Shown in pieces: positions 34,226-41,987 of a stretch of DNA of 64,000 nucleotides. The notes beneath the pieces were generated by a model, which was not told the DNA's origin, made no database searches, and was given only the letters and a program-made list of their open reading frames with translations. The stretch covers positions 1 to 64,000 of the forward strand of contig CAWFRG010000016.1 of NCBI GenBank assembly GCA_963818205.1. Reading direction: 5' to 3'. This DNA is from CAVVYV01 sp963818205. Lineage in GTDB: Bacteria > Actinomycetota > Thermoleophilia > Solirubrobacterales > 70-9. A program made the translations under genes and the position numbers. The first letter of the stretch is position 1; each line of letters begins with the position of its first letter.

Positions 34226-34256
34226 ACTATCAACACGATCGTATTCATTTGATAGT
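34226..34256. promoter_or_regulatory. Inverted repeat ACTATCAA...TTGATAGT
   Basis: Perfect 8-base arms at 34226-34233 and 34249-34256 with an inner ACGATCGT palindrome (34235-34242), about 70 bases before the ABM-like gene on the minus strand. The inner ACGATCGT also occurs in the HxlR operator at 31508, so HxlR control is conceivable. Confidence 0.45.
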
Positions 34257-34530
34257 GATCAGGGGAGTGGAACGCGACGACAGTCGAGCCCGTTCGGTTG
34301 GCGATCAGCGTTGGCCGGAGAGGCTGTCGACGTGGTGATCGAGCGGCTCGCGGGACATGGTGTGACCTCTATAAGAGCTAGAGCCATAGTCATCGCCCTC
34401 CGCGAGACGATCCGTATCCGAGTCGTTCACCCGAGGCCGGGCGTAGATTGCCGCCACCCTTGGCTGGTCTTCGATGAATTGATGCCCGTTTGATGCCCGC
34501 TTCGGACTGAGAGAGTTCAACCTGACCAGA

Positions 34531-34558
34531 CGAAAGGGCCGCATTAGCGGTCCTTTCG
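34531..34558. terminator. Hairpin CGAAAGG-CCGC...GCGG-CCTTTCG
   Basis: Stem CGAAAGG/CCTTTCG (34531-34537 and 34552-34558), one G-T mismatch, then CCGC/GCGG and loop ATTA. It has a typical terminator shape in both directions but there is no gene clearly ending here now. Confidence 0.5.
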
Positions 34559-34791
34559 AGGTAGCGGGGGCCCGGGTCGTTTCTCGCTACCACCGCCCGC
34601 GGATTCGCGAGACCAGTCGGCATCCCCGCTAGGGCGCGCGCGCGCTCTCCCTTCCGAAGCGCAGCAAACCGAAGAGTCACCTAGCGAACTTGCGCTATCG
34701 GTTACACGCGAGGGGAGCGACGGCTGGCCACCTGGTTCGCGGCGCTGCTCCGCATTGAGAGCGAAACTCCCCGCCGGATGTCGGAGGCGCG

Positions 34792-35240
34792 TCAGCTGGC
34801 GGGTGGCGCCGGCGTTAGGCCGTGCCGGCGCATCACCTCCACCAGCTTCGCTATGTCCGGCGGGCCCCCGGGAGTCGATGCCAGCACCTCGCGGATCTCA
34901 CGGAAGTAGTCCGGCGCATGACGCCGGGGCTGGATATCGCAAGGAACTTGGCGTCTTCGGTCCCGTGGTTGTCGAATCCATGGACCGCTCCGCGAGGAAC
35001 GCAGAAGGCCTCGCCAGGGTGAATGTCGAGCGTCCGACCGTCAACCGTCCAAGTCGTGCTGCCTTCGAGCCCGTAGATCGTCTCCTCGAAGGCGTCGTGA
35101 CTGTGCGGCACCGGCATCTTGCTGTCAGCCGGAACGAAGCACTCGAAGACACTCGCGCTGCCGTTCGAGTCGGCCGCCTCAACCAGGAAGCGCACGCTGA
35201 GGGCACCCACCTGAATCATTTCCGTCGATGCTGAAGTCAT
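34792..35240 (-). pseudogene. Cupin-domain protein, one frameshift
   Basis: A single-cupin protein of about 149 residues. Motif 1 is MPVPHSHDAFEETIYGLEG (two His and Glu as metal ligands) and motif 2 is PGEAFCVPRGAVHGFDNHG (His). Near 34922 one G seems missing (ATGCGCC for ATGGCGCC). The corrected chain continues PDYFREIREVLASTPGGPPD, then KLVEVMRRHGLTPAPPAS, to the TGA at 34792. The extension after motif 2 is normal for this cupin group. It runs away from recR and forms the right end of the accessory block. Confidence 0.75.
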
Positions 35241-35326
35241 CCTGTCCCCAGTCCAATCGTTTCGATGGCCTCGCCTTCCGTCGCAAAGTTACGCCACCGG
35301 GTGAGCGCTCATCTAGGCTGACCTTC

Positions 35327-35923
35327 ATGTACGCAGGACCGATCAGCCGCCTGATCGCCGAGCTCTCCCGGCTGCCGGGGATCGGCCAGCGCACCGCACA
35401 GCGGCTCGCCTTCCACCTTCTCCGTGCCGAGGACGGCGAGGCACTCGCGCTCGCCGACTCGATCCGCGAGGTGAAGGAGAAGGTCGGCCTCTGTGAGATC
35501 TGCTTCAACCTCGCCGAGGGCCCTCGCTGCACGATCTGCGAGGACACCCGACGCGACCGATCTTTGATCTGCGTGGTCGAGGAGCCCGCCGACGTGATCC
35601 CGATCGAGCGCACCGGCGAGTACCGCGGCGTCTATCACGTCCTCGGCGGGGCGCTCTCGCCGATCGACGGGATCGACCCCGAGGATCTGAAGATCGCGGA
35701 GCTGCTCGAGCGGGTGAACGGGGAGGTGAGCGAGGTGGTGCTCGCCACCAACCCGACCACCACCGGCGAGGCGACCGCGCTCCACATCGCCGAGGCTCTG
35801 CGCGATCGCGACGGCGTCACGGTCACCCGCCTCGCCAGCGGCCTCCCCGTCGGAGCCGACCTCGAGCACGCGGACGAGGTGACCATCGGCAAGGCTCTCG
35901 CCGGCCGTCGCTCGCTCGGCTAG
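35327..35923 (+). CDS. recR: Recombination mediator protein RecR
   Basis: A 198-residue DNA-repair protein that loads RecA with RecF/RecO. The N-terminal helix-hairpin-helix is LSRLPGIGQRTAQRLAFHLL, the four-Cys zinc site is CEICFNLAEGPRCTIC, and the Toprim domain begins ICVVEEPADVIPIERTGEYR, then YHVLGGALSPIDGI and TRLASGLPVGADLEHADEVT. ATG 35327 gives the standard start. It is normally next to ybaB; here it opens the region after the accessory block. Confidence 0.97.
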   Translation: MYAGPISRLIAELSRLPGIGQRTAQRLAFHLLRAEDGEALALADSIREVKEKVGLCEICFNLAEGPRCTICEDTRRDRSLICVVEEPADVIPIERTGEYRGVYHVLGGALSPIDGIDPEDLKIAELLERVNGEVSEVVLATNPTTTGEATALHIAEALRDRDGVTVTRLASGLPVGADLEHADEVTIGKALAGRRSLG

Positions 35924-35932
35924 CGAACGTAG

Positions 35933-36163
35933 CTAGAGGCGGCGGGTGGGGTCGTCGTAGCCGCTGCGCTGCGGGTACTCGTCCTTTTTCGAGCCGCCCG
36001 ATTGGACCAGCTCGTAGAGGAGCGAGATCGCCAGCCCGGCGCCGCCGGCGATCATCAGGATCAGCCCGACGGTCTGGATGTCGATCACGTCGGACTCGAC
36101 GTTGAGCGCATAACGAAGGACCGCGCCCGCGGCGATCAGGAATATGGCGGTGGCAATCGTCAC
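35933..36163 (-). CDS. DUF6458-like two-span membrane protein
   Basis: A 76-residue protein: VTIATAIFLIAAGAVLRYAL, then a short outside loop (NVESDVIDIQTVG), a second span LILMIAGGAGLAISLLYELV and a polar tail ending in RRL. The pattern, with the D-I-Q-T-V-G link, is that of a small actinobacterial membrane family (DUF6458). The GTG at 36163 starts it. The frame is open upstream into the MMPL gene, so a fusion cannot be excluded. Confidence 0.65.
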   Translation of the reverse strand: MTIATAIFLIAAGAVLRYALNVESDVIDIQTVGLILMIAGGAGLAISLLYELVQSGGSKKDEYPQRSGYDDPTRRL

Positions 36164-36240
36164 GGTCGCGCCAGCATAGCCATCCCCTGGGCCGGCGCCG
36201 CGGAGGCGGCGCCGGCCATGGGCGAGGGGTTGCGAGGCGA

Positions 36241-38371
36241 CTACGCCGGGTCCGGCGCCGTTTCGACTGAGGCCGAAGCGGTGGTGGAGGCGGCGCAGAG
36301 GCCGCGGCGCCCACCAGTTCCAGTGCCCGAGCAGCTCCATCAGCGAGGGGACGAGGAGGGCGCGGATGATGCTCGCGTCGAGGAGCACCGCGAGCGCCGT
36401 GCCGATCCCGTTCTCCTTGATGAAGATGATCTGCGAGGTGGCGAAGGCGCCGATCGCGATCGCGAACAGCAGCGCCGCGGCGGTGACGATCCGCCCCGTC
36501 CGCTCGAGGCCGATCGCGATGCACTCCGAGTCGCTGGCGCCCGCGTCGCGGGCCTCCTTGATCCGGGAGAGCAGGAAGACCCCGTAGTCGGTGGAGAGCC
36601 CGAAGGCGACCGCGAACAGCAGGATCGGCATCGTCTGCTCCAGCGCGCCCTGGCTGGTGTAGTCGAGCAGGCCCTCGAGCCGGCCGTCCTGGAAGATGAA
36701 GACCAGGATCCCGAAGACCGCGCCCAGGTTGAGCACGTTCATCAGCAGCTGCTTGACCGGCAGCACCACCGAGCCCGTCATCAGGAAGAGCACGATCAGG
36801 GTTGCCACCACCACGATCGCTCCCGCGATCGGCAGATGGTCCTTGAGGCTCTCCTGGAAGTCGATGAAGTGGGCCGCGTTACCGGTGACCAGGACCTCGG
36901 TGCCGGGCAGGGTCGGGAAGATCGCGGATCTCTCGGACGGTGTCGCGCCCGCGGTCCGAGTTGAAGGAGCTGTCCGAGATCGCCTCGACAACGGCGTCGC
37001 GGTTGGGAAGCGCTCGCGGCGGGTTCACCTGGACGACCCCGTCGACGCCCTGGAGCTGGCTCTGGACCTGGGCCAACGCCGCCGGGGAGGCGTTCTCGAC
37101 CACCAGCCGGACAGGGCTATCCCGGTGGGGCGGGAACTCGCTCTTGAGGACGTCGTCCACGTGCCGGGCGCTGTGCCCCTCTCCCAGCACCGAGGCGTCC
37201 ACCGAGGTGAACTTGAGGTTGAAGGCCGGGATTGCGAGGAGGATCAGGAACGCGGCGCTCAGGGTCGCGACCGGGAGCGGGCGGCGCATGATGAAGTGCG
37301 AGAGCCGGTACCAGAACCCGCTCTCCTCGGGACGCGCGTCGCGGTCGGCGCGGCGCTGGAGGAACGCCGGCGCCAGGGCGTTGACCCGGTTGCCGAGCAG
37401 CGCCAGGACCGCCGGGAGCACCGTCAGCGCGATCGTCGCCGCGAGCAGGGCGACCAGCGCGCCGCCGAGCCCCATCGAGTAGAGGAAGCGCTGGGGGAAG
37501 ACCAGCAGCGAGGCGAGCGCGGCCGCCACCGTCAGCGAGGAGAAGAGGACCGTTCGCCCTGCGGTTGCCATCGTTCGCCTCATCGCCTGGAGCCCTGGCC
37601 CCGACTTGGCGATCTCCTCCCGGTAGCGGGAGACGACGAAGAGGCTGTAGTCGATCGCCAGCCCGAGGCCCAGCCCGGTGGTCAGGTTGAGGGCGAAGAT
37701 CGAGATCGAGCCGAGCTCGCTGGCGATCCGCAGGAGCAGGAAGGTGCCGACGATCGCCAGGGCGCCGATCATCAGCGGCAGCAGCGAGGCGACCAGGCTG
37801 CGGAAGAAGAGCAGCGAGAGCAGGAAGAGCAGCGGGAAGGCGAGCATCTCGGCCGTCCGCAGGTCCTGCTCGACCTGCTTGTTGACCTGCTCGTTGGCGA
37901 GGGCGATGCCGCCGACTGAGACGCCCGGCTCGCCCTCGAGCTCGTCCGCGATCCGCTTGCCGCGTCCTGGAGCTCCTTGTCGTCGGTCGGCTTCAGGCTG
38001 ACCGCGAGGTAGGTGGAGTTGCCGTCCTTGGAGACGAAGTCCGGGCTCTGGGTCTGGAGGTAGCCGGTGACCTCGGCGACGTCGGGGTCGGCCGCGACCT
38101 GCTGCTCGATCGCCTGGACCCGTGCCTGGCCGGCGGGCGTGGCCGGCGAGGCGTCCTCGATCAGGACGATCACGCTCGCGTCGCGGAAGCCGGCCGCCTC
38201 GGCCCGGTCGTCGGCGATCACGCTCTCGGTCGCCGGGTCGTCAGCGCCGTAGGGATCGAGCCTGTCGGCGACCGTGCCGCCGAGCGCACCCGCGACTCCG
38301 AAGAAGACCACCGCGAGGATCACGACCCGGCGGCCGCGCCTCTGTGCGAGCGATGCGAGTGCGTTGAACAT
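36241..38371 (-). pseudogene. MMPL/RND-superfamily transporter, two or three frameshifts
   Basis: About 705 residues over three frames. It starts MFNALASLAQRRGRRVVILA with a first span, then an extracytoplasmic loop. After a shift near 37960 it has a span LLFLLSLLFFRSLVASLLPL, GLGLGLAIDYSLFVVSRYRE (motif with GxxxDY), and LAPAFLQRR. After a shift near 36925 it has LLFAVAFGLSTDYGVFLLSR and ends GHWNWWAPRPLRRLHHRFGL. The natural stop is probably the TAG at 36241 in a third frame. ATG 38371 follows AGGAGG. The PadR gene just upstream on the same strand is its likely repressor. Confidence 0.78.
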
Positions 38372-38990
38372 CTCTACCTCCTGACGGCGTTGATGCGAGG
38401 GCGCGCGACAGCGCGACCCGTTTCAGGCTGTCGCCGGCGGTCTCCCTTTCCAGGTCCCGGGCGGCGCGCTCGAACCACTCCGCCGCCCACTCGTTCATCT
38501 CGATTCCGTACCGGAGCACTGTCATCGAACCCGGATCGGTGCTGTAGTCGGGCCCCTCTTCGTGCTCCCGGCTTTGAAGGTGGTCCTCGAGCGCCCGGAG
38601 CTGAGCCGCGGTCTCCGCGGCCTTCGCGGCGCGCTCGCGAGCGATCTCGGCGGTCCGGGCGGGCTCGATCGAGCCCGCGAAGAAGAGCTCCAGCAGCCCC
38701 TCGTCGCGAAGCTCGAACACCTGAGGCTCGGAGTTGATCCAGTCGCGGGCGGCGCGCTTTCCCTTCGCGGTCAGCTTGTAGACGGTCCGCTGCCGGGCGC
38801 CCTGCGAGGCGTCGCTGCCGGCGACCAGGCCCGCATCCTCGAGTCGCTTCAGCTCCGGATAGATCTGCCCGTAGCTGGCGGCCCAGAAGAAGCGGGCCGA
38901 GTTGTCGACCAGCTGCTTGATCTCGTAGCCCGAGCGGGGGCGGGCGGCGAGCATCCCGAGAATCACCTTCGCTGTTGCGCTCGGCTCCAT
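38241..38990 (-). CDS. PadR-family transcription regulator
   Basis: The winged-helix PadR domain fills residues 5-85: ILGMLAARPRSGYEIKQLVD, YGQIYPELKRLEDAGLV and VYKLTAKGKRAARDWI. The helical PadR C-domain follows to about residue 195. After that the frame runs through the hairpin repeat copy B (38393) and 131 bases into the MMPL gene, giving an unrelated basic tail. The original stop was probably the TAG at 38374 in another frame, so repeat arrival or a base error has extended the protein. The start ATG 38990 lies 9 bases from the ATATATC dyad. Confidence 0.85.
   Translation of the reverse strand: MEPSATAKVILGMLAARPRSGYEIKQLVDNSARFFWAASYGQIYPELKRLEDAGLVAGSDASQGARQRTVYKLTAKGKRAARDWINSEPQVFELRDEGLLELFFAGSIEPARTAEIARERAAKAAETAAQLRALEDHLQSREHEEGPDYSTDPGSMTVLRYGIEMNEWAAEWFERAARDLERETAGDSLKRVALSRALASTPSGGRDVQRTRIARTEARPPGRDPRGGLLRSRGCARRHGRRQARSLRR
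38393..38425 (-). repeat. Dispersed hairpin repeat, copy B
   Basis: Minus strand: CTGAAACGGGT, stem CGCGC, loop TGTC, stem GCGCG, then CCCTCGCAT. The stem differs from other copies (CGCTCC/GGAGCG) on both arms so that pairing is kept. It lies inside the PadR reading frame, 22 bases before the MMPL start. Confidence 0.75.
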
Positions 38991-38998
38991 TGGTCTAG

Positions 38999-39017
38999 AT
39001 ATATCAATCCGATATAT
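38999..39017. promoter_or_regulatory. PadR-type operator ATATATC-AATCC-GATATAT
   Basis: Perfect 7-base arms (38999-39005 and 39011-39017) in an AT-rich island just upstream of the padR start. ATAT-rich dyads of this sort are usual PadR targets, so autorepression and control of the MMPL gene are likely. Confidence 0.65.
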
Positions 39018-39118
39018 GGCCGTGTGTGACCTGGATCACACGCGGTGCATGCCCGAACCGCGCCGCGATCGGGTGACGTCGTTCGGGGTCGCTGAGCGCT
39101 CGCCTATTCTCAGTCGCG

Positions 39119-40405
39119 ATGAGCACGACCCGAACAGGCGAGATCGTGGTGATGAAGTTCGGCGGCACCTCGGTGGCCGGGACCGATGAGCTGAAGCGTG
39201 CCGCGCGCCGGATCGTCGCTGCCCGGGAGGGCGGCCAGCGGGTGGTCGCCGTGCTCTCGGCGCGCGGCAAGACGACCGACCGCCTGCTGGAGGCTGCGCG
39301 CGAGATCTCGCCGCGCCCCGACCCCCGCGAGATGGACATGCTGCTGTCCATCGGCGAGCGCGAGTCATGCGCGCTCTGCGCAATGGCGATCAACGACCTC
39401 GGCCACAAGGCGATCTCGCTGACCGGCTCCCAGGCTGGGATCGTCACCGACTCCTCCCACACCAAGGCGCGGATCCTCGACGTCCGCGCCGACCGGATCC
39501 GGGCCGCGCTCGAGGAGGACTCGATCGTGCTCGTTGCCGGCTTCCAGGGGGTCTCCACCGACAGCCGCGACGTCACCACCCTCGGCCGCGGGGGCTCCGA
39601 CACCACCGCCACGGCGCTGGCCGCCGCCCTCGGCGCCCCGGTCTGCGAGATCTACACCGACGTCGCCGGCGTCTTCAGCGCCGACCCGCGGATCGTCCCC
39701 GACGCCCGGAAGCTGCCGGTGGTCTCCTACGAGGAGATGCTGGAGATGGCTTCCTCGGGCGCCAAGGTGCTCCAGCTGCGCGCGGTCGAATACGCCCGCA
39801 ACCACGGGGTGAGCATCCACTGCCGCAGCTCCTCGGAGGAGGGCCCAGGTACTCTCGTCACCTCAGAGGAAGAGACGATGGAACGACCCCTCGTAACCGC
39901 CGTAACCCACTCCACCGACGAGGCGCGGGTGACGCTCACCGGCGTCCGCGACGAGCCTGGTGTCGCCGGGCGGATCTTCGGCGCCCTCGCCGACGCCAAC
40001 ATCAACGTCGACATGATCATCCAGAACGAGCCGGTCTCGCACGACGGCGGCGCCGACCTTTCCTTCACGGTCGAGAACGACGACCTGGCGACCGCGGTCG
40101 AGGTGATCGACCAGCTCGGCGCCGTCGAGGGCCACCAGACCGACGCCGGAATGGGAAAGGTCTCGATCGTCGGCGCCGGGATGCGCAGCCACCCCGGAGT
40201 CGCCGCCAAGGTCTTCCGCACCCTCGGCGAGGAGAAGATCAACATCGAGATGATCTCCACCTCGCCGATCAAGATCTCCTGCGTGATCCGGGGCGACCGG
40301 GTCCCGGCCGCGGTCAAGGCGCTTCACTCGGCCTTCGACCTCGGAGAGGACGCGATCCGCAAGGAGGACCCGACCGGCGAGCACCGGCCGACGGTCACCT
40401 CCTAG
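39119..40405 (+). CDS. lysC: Aspartate kinase
   Basis: Aspartokinase of 428 residues, first step of lysine, threonine and methionine synthesis (aspartate to 4-phospho-aspartate). The catalytic domain has VMKFGGTSVAG (Lys-Phe-Gly-Gly), SIGERESCAL, TTLGRGGSDTTATALAAAL and the ATP loop EIYTDVAGVFSADPRIV. Two ACT domains follow (VTLTGVRDEPGVAGRIFGAL; KVSIVGAGMRSHPGVAAKVF), the site of Lys/Thr feedback. An in-frame ATG at 39878 with AGAGGA seven bases upstream starts MERPLVTAV, as for the separate beta subunit of alpha2-beta2 aspartokinases. asd follows by 26 bases. Confidence 0.97.
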   Translation: MSTTRTGEIVVMKFGGTSVAGTDELKRAARRIVAAREGGQRVVAVLSARGKTTDRLLEAAREISPRPDPREMDMLLSIGERESCALCAMAINDLGHKAISLTGSQAGIVTDSSHTKARILDVRADRIRAALEEDSIVLVAGFQGVSTDSRDVTTLGRGGSDTTATALAAALGAPVCEIYTDVAGVFSADPRIVPDARKLPVVSYEEMLEMASSGAKVLQLRAVEYARNHGVSIHCRSSSEEGPGTLVTSEEETMERPLVTAVTHSTDEARVTLTGVRDEPGVAGRIFGALADANINVDMIIQNEPVSHDGGADLSFTVENDDLATAVEVIDQLGAVEGHQTDAGMGKVSIVGAGMRSHPGVAAKVFRTLGEEKINIEMISTSPIKISCVIRGDRVPAAVKALHSAFDLGEDAIRKEDPTGEHRPTVTS

Positions 40406-40431
40406 CCGCGGTCCGTCCGTACCCTTTGACC

Positions 40432-41484
40432 ATGCCCTCGAACGGCGAATATCGAGTTGGAGTTGTCGGCGCCACCGGCGCCGTCGGCTCGACGATCCTC
40501 GAGGTGCTCGCCGAGCGCAAGTTCCCGGCCCGCGAGGTGGTGCCGTTCGCCTCCGAGCGCTCTGCGGGGAAGAAGGTCGACTTTGCCGGCTCGAGCCTCG
40601 AGTGCCGGCCGCTCACCCCGGAGTCGATTCAGGGGCTCGATCTGGTCCTCGCCTCCGCCGGGGGGAAGATCAGCGCAGAGTGGGCGCCGAAGTTCGTCGA
40701 CGCGGGAGCGGTGGTCGTCGACAACACCAGCTACTGGCGGATGCACGACGACGTCCCCCTGGTCGTCGCCCAGGTGAACGACGATGCGGTCGAGGGCCAC
40801 AACGGGATCGTCGCCAACCCGAACTGCACGACGATGCAGCTTATGGTTGCCCTGAAGCCGATCCACGACGCCGCAGGGCTCGAGCGCCTCGTCGTCTCCA
40901 CCTACCAGTCGGTCTCAGGCACCGGCCGCGAGGCGATCAAGGAGCTGCGCGAGGAGTCGGCGGCGATCCTCGAGGGTAAGCCGGTCGAGCCGAAGGTCTT
41001 CCCCCATCAGGTCGCCTTCAACGTCCTCCCGCAGGTCGAGCAGTTCCTGGACGGCGACGACTACACCACAGAGGAGCGCAAGGTGATGGCGGAGACCCGG
41101 AAGATCCTCAACCTTTCCGAGGACGTCGGGATCTCCTCCACCTGTGTCCGGGTGCCGGTGGTCACTGGGCACTCTGAGTCGGTCAACGTGCAGACGAAGA
41201 GGGATCTCTCTCCGGGGGATTGCCGCGAGCTGCTCTCCCAGTCCCCAGGGCTGGTCGTCCTCGACGACCCCGGCGCCGGCATCTACCCGCTGCCGATCGC
41301 GGTCGAGGGCCGCGACGACGTCCTCGTCGGGCGGATCCGCCGTGATCCCTCGCACGAGCGCTGCCTCAACCTCTGGGTGGTCGGCGACAACCTGCGCAAG
41401 GGCGCCGCCACCAACGCGGTCCAGGTCGCCGAGCTTCTCGACGAACGCGATCTGGTCCGGGTGCCCGCCCACCAGGCCGGCTAG
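40432..41484 (+). CDS. asd: Aspartate-semialdehyde dehydrogenase
   Basis: A 350-residue NADPH-dependent enzyme, second step of the aspartate pathway. Cofactor loop VGVVGATGAVGSTILEVL; phosphate-site SAGKKVDF and LASAGGKISAEWAPKF; catalytic Cys in GIVANPNCTTMQLMVALKP; YQSVSGTGREAIKEL; and catalytic His in VPVVTGHSESVNVQTKR. The length suits the actinobacterial branch. It is downstream of lysC with 26 bases between, so the two form an operon. Confidence 0.97.
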   Translation: MPSNGEYRVGVVGATGAVGSTILEVLAERKFPAREVVPFASERSAGKKVDFAGSSLECRPLTPESIQGLDLVLASAGGKISAEWAPKFVDAGAVVVDNTSYWRMHDDVPLVVAQVNDDAVEGHNGIVANPNCTTMQLMVALKPIHDAAGLERLVVSTYQSVSGTGREAIKELREESAAILEGKPVEPKVFPHQVAFNVLPQVEQFLDGDDYTTEERKVMAETRKILNLSEDVGISSTCVRVPVVTGHSESVNVQTKRDLSPGDCRELLSQSPGLVVLDDPGAGIYPLPIAVEGRDDVLVGRIRRDPSHERCLNLWVVGDNLRKGAATNAVQVAELLDERDLVRVPAHQAG

Positions 41485-41522
41485 GTGAAGCTGTAACCCA
41501 CCGCTAGGCGCAGGGAGGTCCG

Positions 41523-41864
41523 GTGTCCGCCACAGACCACATCCAGCTCGCGCGCGACATGTACGCGGCCTTCGCGGCCGGCGACCGGGACACCGTCGAG
41601 CAGATCCTGGCCGACGACCTCGCCTTCCATGCCCCTCCGGATCCGCACCTCGACCGCGCCGGCTACTTCGAGCGCTGTTGGCCCGGCGCCGGGAAAGGCC
41701 AGTCCTTCGAGTTCGTGCGGCTCATCGAGTCGGGCGACGAGGTGATCGTCACCTACGTCAGCACCAGGGCCGATGGGAGCCGGTTCCGGAACACCGAGGT
41801 CCTCCGGTTCGCGGGCGATCAGATCCGTGAGGTGGAGGTCTACTTCGGCTGGAACCTCGACTGA
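41523..41864 (+). CDS. SnoaL-like/NTF2-fold protein
   Basis: A 113-residue NTF2-like protein: HIQLARDMYAAFAAGDRDTV (opening helices), DDLAFHAPPDPHLDRAGYFE, FVRLIESGDEVIVTYVSTRA and FRNTEVLRFAGDQIREVEVY. The cone-shaped fold is used by cyclases, isomerases and binding proteins. It begins at GTG 41523 with GGAGG eight bases upstream and follows asd by 38 bases, but has no obvious link to amino acid synthesis. Confidence 0.85.
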   Translation: MSATDHIQLARDMYAAFAAGDRDTVEQILADDLAFHAPPDPHLDRAGYFERCWPGAGKGQSFEFVRLIESGDEVIVTYVSTRADGSRFRNTEVLRFAGDQIREVEVYFGWNLD

Positions 41865-41987
41865 CCCGGTCGGTCAACCTCGCTCGAGAGGCCGATGACG
41901 TTCCCGCCTGTGAAGGTGCGGGCGCGCCACTAGAGCGAGCGGGCACCCGGTTCGGGCAGACGGCTGCCGACCCGATATAAGCGGGGG

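Larger units (their letters stand above)
34158..34791. other. Gene-free right flank of the ybaB-recR block
   Basis: No gene can be supported in 634 bases. It holds the dyad at 34226, a terminator-like hairpin at 34531, and the string GGTAGCGGGGGC at 34559, whose first bases resemble the 3' end of a tRNA on the reverse strand, but no cloverleaf follows. Open frames here look random. Confidence 0.5.

Noticed and set aside
34559..34600. GGTAGCGGGGGC, resembling the 3' end of a tRNA-Met and thus a possible attachment site
   Set aside because: Only about 10 bases match, no cloverleaf or integrase is present, and no matching direct repeat was found at the left edge of the block.
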